This document shows, piece by piece, positions 1 through 7,107 of a stretch of 14,725 bases of DNA (position 1 is the first letter of the stretch; each line of letters opens with the position of its first letter). This DNA is from an uncultured Veillonella sp. (GTDB lineage: Bacteria > Bacillota > Negativicutes > Veillonellales > Veillonellaceae). A program made the position numbers and the translations under genes. The notes under the pieces were generated by a model. The model was given only the letters and a program-made list of their open reading frames with translations, did no database searches and had not been told where the DNA came from. The DNA is taken from assembly GCF_905209685.1 (NCBI RefSeq), contig NZ_CAJLUB010000035.1, positions 1 through 14,725 on the forward strand, in the 5' to 3' direction.

Positions 1-21
1 TTGGAGGACGGTGCACGATGA
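1..21 (+). CDS. Probable C-terminal end of narJ (nitrate reductase assembly chaperone), partial
   Basis: Reading from base 1 gives six codons (L-E-D-G-A-R) and then TGA at 19-21. That stop overlaps the ATG of the next gene in an ATGA arrangement, typical of translationally coupled genes. In nar operons the order is narG-H-J-I, so the gene before narI is expected to be narJ. Only six residues are visible, so identity rests on context alone. Confidence 0.35.
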   Translation: MEDGAR

Positions 22-689
22 ATCTATTCCTTTGGGGCGCTTTGCCTTACATCGCATTCACCTTCTTAATCGTAGGTACCTTGGTTCGTTTCTTCTATTT
101 TGAAAGAAACTGGACTACAAAATCGAGTGAATTTTTAGAGAAAAAACAATTGCGCATCGCTAATCCATTGTTCCACTTTGGTTTACTATGCGTTATCGGT
201 GGTCACGTAGTAGGTGTATTAATTCCTAAAACTTGGACTGCTGCTATTGGTATTAATGACCATCTGTATCATGAAGGTGCGTTATACATGGGTGCTGTAG
301 CTGGTATCATCTTCATCGTAGGCTTCTTGCTCTTGATGAAACGCCGCTTTACTGTGCCTGCTATGAAAGTTAACACATCTGGCCTTGATAAATGGTTATA
401 TTTGTTCTTAACATTAGCTATTTTCAGTGGTATGGCTGGTACATTGCTTAATGCATCCGGTTTCTTTGATTACCGCGTATCTATCGGCCCTTGGTTCCGT
501 AGCTTGCTATCCTTTATGCCAGATCCATCCTTGATGGAAGGTGTACCATTCATGTTTAAATTCCACATGTTGGCTTGGATGGTAGTAGCTATTATCTTCC
601 CATTCAGCCGTTTGGTACACTGCTTGAGTGTTCCACTCAACTACTTAACACGTCCGTTCATTGTATATCGTAAACGAGACGAAAAATAA
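18..689 (+). CDS. narI: Respiratory nitrate reductase gamma subunit (NarI)
   Basis: This is the membrane cytochrome b subunit that takes electrons from quinol and passes them through two b hemes to the NarH/NarG nitrate reductase. The 223 residues form about five transmembrane helices, the usual size for NarI. The four heme-ligand histidines are visible as H53 and H63 (10 apart) and H183 and H201 (18 apart). These are the same spacings as His56/66 and His187/205 of E. coli NarI. GGAGG at 3-7 is the ribosome binding site, ten bases before ATG 18. The start overlaps the upstream stop codon, so it is probably the last gene of a narGHJI operon. A strong terminator follows. The C-terminus ends in a charged tail (YRKRDEK), as expected for a cytoplasmic end. 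Confidence 0.93.
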   Translation: MNLFLWGALPYIAFTFLIVGTLVRFFYFERNWTTKSSEFLEKKQLRIANPLFHFGLLCVIGGHVVGVLIPKTWTAAIGINDHLYHEGALYMGAVAGIIFIVGFLLLMKRRFTVPAMKVNTSGLDKWLYLFLTLAIFSGMAGTLLNASGFFDYRVSIGPWFRSLLSFMPDPSLMEGVPFMFKFHMLAWMVVAIIFPFSRLVHCLSVPLNYLTRPFIVYRKRDEK

Positions 690-740
690 TTAGGATGATG
701 ATTGATTTGTATGCCCTTCATGATATGACAAATTAATCGT

Positions 741-793
741 AGCCCCTTGTAATAGTGAAAGCTGATGCTCACTACTACAAGGGGCTTTTTAAT
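741..793 (+). terminator. Rho-independent terminator after narI
   Basis: An 18-base arm beginning AGCCCCTTGTAA pairs with 769-786 at 17 of 18 positions around a ten-base loop. A run of T follows. It ends the nar operon and separates it from the next gene. Confidence 0.9.
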
Positions 794-914
794 TTAGAAT
801 TATTCTTATAATATATACTATCTATCTAATATAAGTAATCTACAAAGTGCGATTTAAATGATAAACTATATCGTATAGATTGAATTTTTAGGTATTATTT
901 TAAAGAGGTATATG

Positions 915-1517
915 ATGAATCAAGTTGTAACAAAACAGCAAAAAAGTATTTACCATATCTTTGTATGGATTGCTGTATTTTCCTTAATTATGATCGGTTT
1001 ATTAGAGTGGGGCTACATGGTCGGTGGCCGTGCTTTTGGTAACTACAAAGTTTACACAGGCCTTGTGCCATGGTGTGTATGGATTGTTATGACCTATTTA
1101 GCGACTCGCCCTAAATGGTTTACAAGCCGCTATAATTTAGGTGACATGTATAAGGTGCACCGTGCATTGGGTATTGCTACTGTAGCTGTTATTGCATTCC
1201 ATTTATATCTCTATTTTGGTAAAGCTGCTAACTCCATCCTTGGTTGGTGGGGTGGCTATGTGGCTCTTACCGCTTTTGGTATTGGTACTATTTCTGGTCT
1301 TGCGTTCTTGACGCCAAAACTTAGAAAAGTTACACCATCTGGTCGTAATGTGGGTATTTGGTTACACCGCTTAAATCTTGTAGCATTAGTTGCTGCGGAT
1401 ATCCATATTCATGGTTTTAATCGTATCTCTAAAATGGTACCATTCTTACAAGTCTTTGATATCATTACATACGGTCTTGTTCTTTACTGCATCTATTTGA
1501 TGTTTAAAAAGAAATAA
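915..1517 (+). CDS. Ferric-reductase-like six-helix heme b membrane protein (paralog 1)
   Basis: A 200-residue membrane protein with about six transmembrane helices. Helix 3 has H82 and H96 (H-X13-H) and helix 5 has H151 and H164 (H-X12-H). This is the diheme ligand pattern and spacing of ferric reductase/NADPH oxidase cores, and of MsrQ, which is also a stand-alone core. There is no FAD or NAD(P)H domain, so it must exchange electrons with quinol or a separate partner. H166 is an alternative ligand. Start: two ATG codons lie in tandem at 912 and 915. I chose 915 because AGAGG at 904-908 is then six bases away and because the first 15 residues then align without gaps to the paralog at 3184. 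It stands alone between two terminators. The exact family (FRD, MsrQ-like or another cytochrome b) is inference from the histidines. Confidence 0.72.
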   Translation: MNQVVTKQQKSIYHIFVWIAVFSLIMIGLLEWGYMVGGRAFGNYKVYTGLVPWCVWIVMTYLATRPKWFTSRYNLGDMYKVHRALGIATVAVIAFHLYLYFGKAANSILGWWGGYVALTAFGIGTISGLAFLTPKLRKVTPSGRNVGIWLHRLNLVALVAADIHIHGFNRISKMVPFLQVFDIITYGLVLYCIYLMFKKK

Positions 1518-1528
1518 TATGAATTGAT

Positions 1529-1563
1529 AAATCCCTTCTGTATTATACAGAAGGGATTTTTTA
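1529..1563 (+). terminator. Rho-independent terminator
   Basis: AAATCCCTTCTGTAT and ATACAGAAGGGATTT pair perfectly around one base, followed by more T. It ends the transcript of the first ferric-reductase-like gene. The stem contains TCTGTATTATACAGA, which recurs inside the MFS gene at 4029-4043. Confidence 0.88.
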
Positions 1564-1693
1564 GTTATATTTTTATTTTTTAGGAAATAAAATATTCTAT
1601 ATTATCAGTTTGATGCATAAATAATTGTGAGATTGATATACATTATCTATTTACTTACATAATGAAAGCTGATATTATTTGCATGTTAAATAT

Positions 1694-1712
1694 GATAATG
1701 ATAATTATATCC
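1694..1712 (+). promoter_or_regulatory. Fur-box-like operator in the porin promoter region
   Basis: GATAATGATAATTATATCC matches the classical 19-base Fur box (GATAATGATAATCATTATC) at 15 of 19 positions, including the first twelve in a row. It lies 58 bases before the porin start. It overlaps or adjoins possible promoter elements: TTGCAT at 1679-1684 as -35, and TATAAT at 1714-1719 or TAATTA at 1702-1707 as -10. The region is AT-rich, which raises the chance of a false match. Repression by an iron-type regulator is inferred. Confidence 0.55.
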
Positions 1713-1770
1713 ATATAATTCATTGTCTTTTCATTTTTTATTAATCATTATTTATTGTGTGAGGTTTATT

Positions 1771-3042
1771 ATGATTAAACGTAAAATGACCAGTGCTTTT
1801 GCGGTGGCAGCCATGATGGGTGTGGCTACAGCCTTTGCTGTTAATCCATTTTCCGATGTTCCATCCGATAGCTGGGCATACCAAGCAGTAGATCAATTGG
1901 CTACAGCGGGTATTATCAATGGTTATCCTGATGGTACTTTCAAAGGCCAAAATAACATTACTCGTTACGAAATGGCTCAAATGATTGCGAAAGGCATGGC
2001 TAATCAAGATCGTGCTAATGCAGAACAACAAGCTATGTTGAACCGCTTGGCCGACGAGTTCTCCAACGAATTGAATACACTTGGTGTGCGTGTAGCTAAA
2101 TTGGAAGACCGCGTAGGCAATGTAAAGGTTACTGGTGATGCTCGTATCAACTACATCGGCAGAGAGGGTATCGATGGTTATGATTACGAAGATAAAATTA
2201 CAGCCCGTGTACGTTTAGGTCTAGATGCAAAGGTTAATAAAAATACATCTGTTAAAGCACGTATTACAACAGGCTCTATTGAGTTAGGTGATAGTTCTAA
2301 AGAAGCTCAAGCTAACTGGGATTTGGCATATGTAGAGCACAAATTTGGTAAAAATGTAGTCGTTGATGCTGGTCGTTATACTCAAAAATTTGGCGGCGGC
2401 TTGATTTATAGCTCTAACTTTGATGGTGTAGGTGCTACAGCTAAGGTAGGTAAAAAAGTTACATTAAATGGTGCGTATGGTTATATGACAGCAGGCCGTT
2501 TTGCTAAGACGAGTAAAGCTGATAATGGTGATGTAGGTCTTATCAATGCCAATGTGGCTGTTAATGATCGCTTTAGCTTTGGCGGCATGTTTGCTCATGT
2601 TGGTACCACGAATGTACGTATGGGTAATGGAAAGAAGAATAACGAATTCGATAATGTATATGGCTTTAATGCTAAATACAATGTTGGTAAATTCGGTATT
2701 GATGGCGAGTGGGTAAAAGCATCTGGCTTGAGTAATTCCGATATTTGGAACGTAGGCATTAAATGGGGCGATTATAAAATTAACAAGAAGAACTCTTGGA
2801 TTATCCGCTTAGATTACTTTGATCAAGCTAAAAATGCACCTGTATTTAAAACGCAAAAATATGAATCTAATGATTTATTAAAGAAAACACGGTATGAAGG
2901 TTATAAAGCATGGCAATTAGGTGCATCTTATGCACCAGAGAAAAATATTGGTATTAATGCATACTATGGCTTTAATGCTAAAACACAAGACGGCAATCGT
3001 GTAAATGATTACTACCGTGCAGACCTTAACTTCAAATTCTAA
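1771..3042 (+). CDS. SLH-domain outer-membrane porin (OmpM-like)
   Basis: A 423-residue exported protein that, by family analogy, forms a beta-barrel channel in the outer membrane and ties that membrane to the cell wall. It has a signal peptide (MIKRK, a hydrophobic stretch, AFA cleavage near residue 23). An SLH domain follows at about 26-70 (FSDVPSDSWAY, then GYPDGTFKG and ITRYEMAQM). Residues 75-115 are a probable coiled-coil linker rich in A, L, Q and E. The rest is alternating aromatic/polar beta-strand sequence ending in an aromatic terminal strand (ADLNFKF). Start: ATG 1771 has GAGG at 1761-1764 and gives a proper signal peptide. A longer in-frame start at 1723 would place hydrophobic residues before the charged n-region. 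A Fur-box-like site lies upstream. No clear terminator follows, so read-through into the next gene is possible. Its two neighbours are paralogs of each other. Confidence 0.92.
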   Translation: MIKRKMTSAFAVAAMMGVATAFAVNPFSDVPSDSWAYQAVDQLATAGIINGYPDGTFKGQNNITRYEMAQMIAKGMANQDRANAEQQAMLNRLADEFSNELNTLGVRVAKLEDRVGNVKVTGDARINYIGREGIDGYDYEDKITARVRLGLDAKVNKNTSVKARITTGSIELGDSSKEAQANWDLAYVEHKFGKNVVVDAGRYTQKFGGGLIYSSNFDGVGATAKVGKKVTLNGAYGYMTAGRFAKTSKADNGDVGLINANVAVNDRFSFGGMFAHVGTTNVRMGNGKKNNEFDNVYGFNAKYNVGKFGIDGEWVKASGLSNSDIWNVGIKWGDYKINKKNSWIIRLDYFDQAKNAPVFKTQKYESNDLLKKTRYEGYKAWQLGASYAPEKNIGINAYYGFNAKTQDGNRVNDYYRADLNFKF

Positions 3043-3183
3043 TTTTGATGCTTACGATTAGGCTGATAGTTAATCAATGATTAGTTCTAAGTAGAATGCT
3101 ATGTGGATTGAAATTGTTTAGCATGCTACATTAGACCAACTAGATGTATACTAGTAGTTTGTATAAGAAATAGTGAGGTTTAT

Positions 3184-3789
3184 ATGGCAGAAGTAGTAAA
3201 AAAGCAGTTTAAGAGTAAATATCATATTTTGATTTGGATTGCAGTTTTATCATTAATTTTTATGGGCATGGTTGAATATGGTTATGTAACAGGTGGCCGA
3301 CCATTCGGCAACTGGAAGGTTCATTTAGGCCTTGTTCCTTATGTTGCATGGCTTGTATTGACATACATTGCGACAAAACCAAAATGGTTTATCAAACGAT
3401 ATAATCCAAAGGAAATGTTTGAAGTTCATCGCATCGTAGGTATTGTCAGTGTCATTCTCGTATGTGCACACTGGTATGTATACTTCCTAAAAGCATTGAA
3501 ATCCTTCTTAGGTTTCTGGGGCGGCTATATCTCTTTGGTAGCGATGTTTATTGCTCTTATCTTTGCAGTGTTGTATTTATCACCTTGGGTTGGCAACATG
3601 GCAAAGTCCGTATCCCGTAAAAAAGCAATCTGGATCCATCGTTTGAACCTTATTGCTATCATTGCAGCAAATATTCACGTGCATGGCTTTGGCCGTTTAT
3701 CTAAAATGGTGCCATTCTTACCTGTATTTGACGTAGTGACCTATGCACTTGTTATCTATTACATCTACTGGATGTTCAAACAAAAATAG
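3184..3789 (+). CDS. Ferric-reductase-like six-helix heme b membrane protein (paralog 2)
   Basis: A 201-residue paralog of the protein at 915-1517, alignable end to end with one single-residue length difference near residue 140. It has about six transmembrane helices. The probable heme ligands are H82 and H96 in helix 3 and H152 and H165 in helix 5 (H167 is an alternative), giving the same H-X13-H and H-X12-H pairs. Other shared signatures are GGR-FGN near 37-43, KPKWF near 65-69, GGY at 113-115 and HRLNL. It has no flavin or nucleotide domain. GAGG at 3175-3178 lies five bases before ATG, in a GTGAGGTTTAT context nearly identical to that of the porin just upstream (141-base gap). It may share the porin's transcript, as no terminator is seen between them. 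The electron donor and acceptor are unknown. Confidence 0.72.
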   Translation: MAEVVKKQFKSKYHILIWIAVLSLIFMGMVEYGYVTGGRPFGNWKVHLGLVPYVAWLVLTYIATKPKWFIKRYNPKEMFEVHRIVGIVSVILVCAHWYVYFLKALKSFLGFWGGYISLVAMFIALIFAVLYLSPWVGNMAKSVSRKKAIWIHRLNLIAIIAANIHVHGFGRLSKMVPFLPVFDVVTYALVIYYIYWMFKQK

Positions 3790-3834
3790 TATGATTGTCA
3801 TACCTTTTGGATGAGGTTGAAAGTCATATAGTAT

Positions 3835-3880
3835 AAAGACCATCTCTATCCTTTATGTGATAAGAGATGGTCTTTTTTTT
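3835..3880 (+). terminator. Rho-independent terminator
   Basis: AAAGACCATCTCT pairs with AGAGATGGTCTTT around a loop of about 15 bases, and an eight-T run follows. It ends the porin/ferric-reductase-like region. Confidence 0.9.
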
Positions 3881-3964
3881 CTGTTTAGGATACAATAATA
3901 TTATGGGTTTATATTCTATAAATCCTTAAAAATATACAGTCTATTAATAAAATAGAGTATATAA

Positions 3965-3979
3965 TAACTTTAAAAGTTA
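3965..3979. promoter_or_regulatory. 15-base perfect palindrome before the MFS gene
   Basis: TAACTTTAAAAGTTA is a perfect inverted repeat around one central base. It lies just before the ribosome binding site (GAAAGAAGG) of the MFS gene. It could be an operator, or a short hairpin next to the ribosome binding site; no T run follows, so it is not a terminator. AT-rich palindromes arise often by chance. Confidence 0.35.
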
Positions 3980-3994
3980 AGAAAGAAGGTCATT

Positions 3995-5200
3995 ATGGAT
4001 TCTTCTTGGAAACGAATTATTTATCTGATCTGTATTATACAGATCGGTGGGGGAATAACGATTATAGGGGTACTATCATTCCTTCCGTTATTTCTTATAG
4101 AGCTAGGTTTACATAATCCAGGTGAAGCTGCTATGTGGGCTGGTATCGTATCAGGTGTAACGCCTTGTATGGTAGCGCTCAGTGCACCGTATTGGTCGCG
4201 CAAGGCAAATCAACTGGGACCACGTAAGGTAATGATGTTTATCTTATTTACCTTAATGGTTACAGTAGGGGCCTGTGCTTTCACACAAACCCCGTCTCAG
4301 CTATTGGTTCTAAGAATTTTGCAAGGTGTAGTAGGTGGCTATGTACCGATAGGTTTAGCTATTATTGTCCTCATAACGCCTGAGGAAAAGGTGCCATGGG
4401 CGATGGGGCTATATCAAGCCTCTATGGTGATGGGGCTCGTGTTTGGACCTCTTATGGGGGGCTTAGCGGCCGATCTATTAGGCTATAGGGCACCATTCTT
4501 TGTATTTTCTGGATTGACTGGAATTTGCTTATTAGGTATTTATTTCTTAATGCCTAATCTGCAGTTTAAGCACAAGGTTGATGCTCAAGAATCACAGATT
4601 TCTTTGATTAAATCATTTCTAATGATACCCCGAGTTCGCCTATTAGTAGCGATGCAGTTTTTGTGTAATTTTGGTATTACTGGCATTGGTCCAATCTTAC
4701 CGCTTTATATCAAACATTATATGTCTGTGAATGATGAATTTGTTGCTACTATTGTAGGAATTATTATCTTTGGAGCTGGTTTATTTAGTGCCTTGGCATC
4801 TATTTCAATCAGTAAGGTTACACAACGGTTGACGATGCCACGGATTATCTTTACCGCTACATGGGCTGTGGGGTCCCTATTTATCTTGCAATACTTAATG
4901 CCTAGCATATGGGGCCTTGGTATATTCCGTGCTATTGCAGGATTCTTTATGGGCTTTATTACACCAATTGCAAATACACTAATATCTAAGGCTGTTCCTA
5001 TTGAACGACGCGGTATTGTCTTTGGCGCTGTATCTAGTGTAGCGATGATGGGCAATGTATTAGGGCCTGTAATTAGTGGTGTTATTGCACGTGCCTTTGG
5101 GTATGGGGCTGTATTCTGGTCTACAGCAGCTATATTCTTTGTAGCATCTTGGTTTGTATACCGTAATTTAGTTGTGTCTCGTGAAAGTAGTTCATCATAG
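3995..5200 (+). CDS. MFS transporter, DHA1 (drug:H+ antiporter) type
   Basis: A 401-residue protein with 12 predicted transmembrane helices in two halves separated by a loop near residue 195. Motif A lies at about 62-78 (PYWSRKANQLGPRK, a variant of the loop 2-3 signature). Motif B is centred on R107 (RILQGVVGG). Motif C is at 147-156 (GLVFGPLMGG), the antiporter signature of 12-helix drug exporters. GAAAGAAGG at 3981-3989 is the ribosome binding site. Export of a toxic compound or metabolite driven by proton entry is the family role; the substrate cannot be read from the sequence. A LysR regulator follows on the same strand 188 bases later and may control it. Perfect palindromes lie just before the gene and within its codons 11-17. 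Confidence 0.85.
   Translation: MDSSWKRIIYLICIIQIGGGITIIGVLSFLPLFLIELGLHNPGEAAMWAGIVSGVTPCMVALSAPYWSRKANQLGPRKVMMFILFTLMVTVGACAFTQTPSQLLVLRILQGVVGGYVPIGLAIIVLITPEEKVPWAMGLYQASMVMGLVFGPLMGGLAADLLGYRAPFFVFSGLTGICLLGIYFLMPNLQFKHKVDAQESQISLIKSFLMIPRVRLLVAMQFLCNFGITGIGPILPLYIKHYMSVNDEFVATIVGIIIFGAGLFSALASISISKVTQRLTMPRIIFTATWAVGSLFILQYLMPSIWGLGIFRAIAGFFMGFITPIANTLISKAVPIERRGIVFGAVSSVAMMGNVLGPVISGVIARAFGYGAVFWSTAAIFFVASWFVYRNLVVSRESSSS
4027..4045. promoter_or_regulatory. 19-base perfect palindrome inside the start of the MFS gene
   Basis: GATCTGTATTATACAGATC is a perfect inverted repeat around one central base, within codons 11-17 of the MFS gene. Position and perfection suggest a possible intragenic operator or mRNA hairpin that affects early translation. 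It shares 15 bases with the terminator stem at 1537-1551. Function is unproven. Confidence 0.35.
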
Positions 5201-5214
5201 CGAATCTACTTTCA
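5182..5214 (+). other. Hairpin spanning the stop codon of the MFS gene
   Basis: TGAAAGTAG (5182-5190) pairs with CTACTTTCA (5206-5214), leaving the TAG stop codon in a 15-base loop. There is no T run, so it is not a standard terminator. It may stabilise the 3' end of the message or attenuate read-through into the LysR gene. Confidence 0.35.
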
Positions 5215-5230
5215 ATGAAATATAATCATA

Positions 5231-5260
5231 GTAATTGTAATTGTAATTGTAATTGTAATA
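5231..5260. repeat. GTAATT hexamer microsatellite
   Basis: Four exact tandem copies of GTAATT (5231-5254) are followed by a fifth with one change (GTAATA). The repeat sits between the MFS gene and the LysR gene. Copy number change by polymerase slippage could alter spacing in the LysR leader, but it lies about 130 bases before that start. Confidence 0.9.
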
Positions 5261-5304
5261 GTTTTAGTTGTATATATAAATATAAACGTTATGTGTGTAG
5301 CAGA

Positions 5305-5325
5305 TACCAATATGAGGGGTTGGTA
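5305..5325. promoter_or_regulatory. Dyad upstream of the LysR gene (site 1)
   Basis: TACCAA-N9-TTGGTA is a perfect dyad 63 bases before the LysR start. Its size and spacing suit a binding site for a dimeric regulator; LysR-type autoregulation is a reasonable guess. Confidence 0.4.
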
Positions 5326-5340
5326 GTTGTTGTGAAGTAT

Positions 5341-5362
5341 GTTAGTGGTGTAGGTCACTAAC
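5341..5362. promoter_or_regulatory. Dyad upstream of the LysR gene (site 2)
   Basis: GTTAGTG-N8-CACTAAC is a perfect seven-base dyad, 26 bases before the LysR start and one and a half helical turns from site 1. The pair resembles the recognition and activation site layout of LysR-type promoters. The regulator that binds is inferred. Confidence 0.45.
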
Positions 5363-5388
5363 TATAAGAGAGATGAGAGTGTATCGTT

Positions 5389-6273
5389 ATGTTATTAAAA
5401 CAATTAGAGTATTTTGTGTGTGTAGTTGATAATAATAGTTTTACCCAAGCTGCGACAGAGCAATATGTGTCTCAATCTGCTATTTCACAACAAATTAAAG
5501 CCCTTGAAACAAGTCTTGGTGTGGAGCTGATGGTGAGGGAAAAGAGAAGCTTTCACCTAACACCAGCGGGACAATATCTATATCGCTCTGGTAAAAAATT
5601 ACTAGAACGCTTTCACGATATTAAGGTAGAAACAACCCGCATCGGCACAGATGCACGTGTCAGTTTACGGATTGGTTATTTGAACCGCTATAGTGGAATG
5701 GCTATGCAGCAAACGGTCATTCGCATGGCGAAGCGCTATAAAAATCTAGATATCCGTATGTATAGTGGCAGCCATGAAGAACTGTATGGCATGTTAGATG
5801 ATCGCCGAGTAGATGTGATTTTTAATGATCAGTGGCAGGTTTTATCTGATGATTTTGAAAGTCATTTGATTGATAAAGCAACTACGATAATTGAGGTGCC
5901 ACAAGGGTATACAAAGGAAGGTAGCGTTGAAATTAAAACGATTGATGATTTACCGCTCATCCTAGTATGCCGTGGTAAGTATACGATAGGAGAGGAAGAG
6001 CATTATCGTAAGGCCATTGGCTATGCTGGAGCCTTTGCGTATGCTCGTACTTTAGAGGAAGCGCGCTATTTAGTGGCAGGTCAACAAGGCTTATTGTTAT
6101 TAGATCGCTTTAAATACTTAACAGACTCCATGCCTGGCATTGAGCGCAAGGTATTGACCAACCATGGTAAATCCATGGAACGTAATTATTACTTTGTATC
6201 TCAACGAAATCAAAGTAATACCTATGTAGAAGCCTTTAGAGAAATGTTTAATCAAGTGCTGTCAGAATTTTAA
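5389..6273 (+). CDS. LysR-family transcriptional regulator
   Basis: A 294-residue protein of normal LysR length. The winged helix-turn-helix is at residues 3-60, with the recognition region near 18-40 (SFTQAATEQYVSQSAISQQIKALE), followed by the usual REKRSFHLTPAG wing. A linker helix leads to a periplasmic-binding-like effector domain from about residue 90 (LRIGYLNRYSG) to the end. The start at 5389 matches the family N-terminus (MxxxQLEYF). The ribosome binding site is weak (GAGAG at 5375-5379). No divergent partner gene is present; the nearest candidates for regulation are the MFS gene upstream on the same strand and the gene itself. The LysE and YeiH genes beyond the shared terminator are other possible targets. 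The effector is unknown. Confidence 0.92.
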   Translation: MLLKQLEYFVCVVDNNSFTQAATEQYVSQSAISQQIKALETSLGVELMVREKRSFHLTPAGQYLYRSGKKLLERFHDIKVETTRIGTDARVSLRIGYLNRYSGMAMQQTVIRMAKRYKNLDIRMYSGSHEELYGMLDDRRVDVIFNDQWQVLSDDFESHLIDKATTIIEVPQGYTKEGSVEIKTIDDLPLILVCRGKYTIGEEEHYRKAIGYAGAFAYARTLEEARYLVAGQQGLLLLDRFKYLTDSMPGIERKVLTNHGKSMERNYYFVSQRNQSNTYVEAFREMFNQVLSEF

Positions 6274-6373
6274 TATACTCAGAGTTTTAATATACGAAGA
6301 TGAATTATAGTAAAATAAATTCCATCGTAATATTACAAAAGATATTTGTATAACAACAGATATTTGTAATATA

Positions 6374-6401
6374 AAAGCCGTTAGCATATGCTAACGGCTT
6401 T
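6374..6401. terminator. Bidirectional terminator (28-base perfect palindrome)
   Basis: AAAGCCGTTAGCAT and its exact complement abut with no spacer, making a 28-base perfect palindrome. It lies between the convergent LysR (+) and LysE (-) genes. T-rich sequence follows in both directions (CTTTGTTGTTT on +, TTTTATATT on -), so it can serve both. Confidence 0.88.
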
Positions 6402-6436
6402 GTTGTTTAAGGATTATACTATTGGAGATATTTTGA

Positions 6437-7051
6437 TTAAATATATTCTAAAAACATTGTAACCCCATCGATGAACAATTTTATACCATAAATGACGAGG
6501 ACAGCGCCACAGAAGCGGTTGATCCAAGCCATATGGGTGATTTTGATTTTTTTTGCTAACAGATGCATGGTAGCGGCTAAGGATCCAAACCAAATTGGTG
6601 TCATAACTAAAAAACCGCCAAAGAAGTGGTAAATGTTCTCTTCTGGGATATTAGCTTGAAAAGCACCGAGCATCATAGTTGCATCAAGTACTGCTTGAGG
6701 ATTGCCCCAAGATACAGCGATAGCAGATATGATAATCTTACGAATAGGGATATGCGTGTTAACATTGCGTATATCTGGTTCAGTTCTGAAAATATTAAAG
6801 CCCATGTACACAATCAGTAAGCCCCCAAAGAGGAGCACGATAAGCTTGGTAAGAGGCCACATTTCAAGGATCGCACCGATGCCAAAAAAGGCCGCCGTAC
6901 TGAGACTCATATCAAATAGTGCCAGTATGATAAGGGTTAATATGATACGACGTATGGGTTGTACCAATGCTGTATTAATGATAAAGAGGTTTTGCATGCC
7001 AACAGGGGCAAATGTTGCGAGACCGACAAGAAGTCCTTGTAAGAAGTACAT
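6437..7051 (-). CDS. LysE/ArgO-family amino acid exporter
   Basis: A 204-residue inner-membrane protein with about six transmembrane helices, the standard size for LysE-type exporters. The N-terminal signature is VGLATFAPVGMQNLFIINTAL, matching the LysE/ArgO pattern around the first two helices. A second family mark, SWGNPQAVLDATMMLGAF, begins the second half. It probably exports basic or other amino acids; the substrate is not readable. Start: ATG at 7051 has AGGAGGG at 7063-7057, five bases away. An 18-codon upstream extension is possible but would add a second hydrophobic stretch with no ribosome binding site. It lies downstream of YeiH on the same strand, with a hairpin at 7108-7131 between them. 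Confidence 0.88.
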   Translation of the reverse strand: MYFLQGLLVGLATFAPVGMQNLFIINTALVQPIRRIILTLIILALFDMSLSTAAFFGIGAILEMWPLTKLIVLLFGGLLIVYMGFNIFRTEPDIRNVNTHIPIRKIIISAIAVSWGNPQAVLDATMMLGAFQANIPEENIYHFFGGFLVMTPIWFGSLAATMHLLAKKIKITHMAWINRFCGAVLVIYGIKLFIDGVTMFLEYI

Positions 7052-7107
7052 GTTAACCCTCCTAACTATAGTATGATAAAGTACTAATAAGGTGAATAGT
7101 AGCACGA

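Noticed and set aside
1723..1770. Upstream extension of the porin reading frame beginning MSFHFLLIIIYC
   Set aside because: It has no ribosome binding site, while ATG 1771 has GAGG at good spacing and gives a proper signal peptide.
3063..3077. FNR-like site CTGAT-N5-ATCAA after the porin gene
   Set aside because: The spacer is five rather than the required four bases, and it lies far from the next start; probably chance.
4717..5055. Open frame on the minus strand, 112 codons
   Set aside because: Antisense to the MFS gene, with no ribosome binding site or recognisable domain.
5231..5260. GTAATT copies as a CRISPR-like or iteron array
   Set aside because: The unit is six bases with no spacers; it is a simple microsatellite.
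6702..7076. Open frame on the + strand, 124 codons
   Set aside because: Antisense to the LysE-type exporter, which has family motifs and a strong ribosome binding site; a shadow frame.
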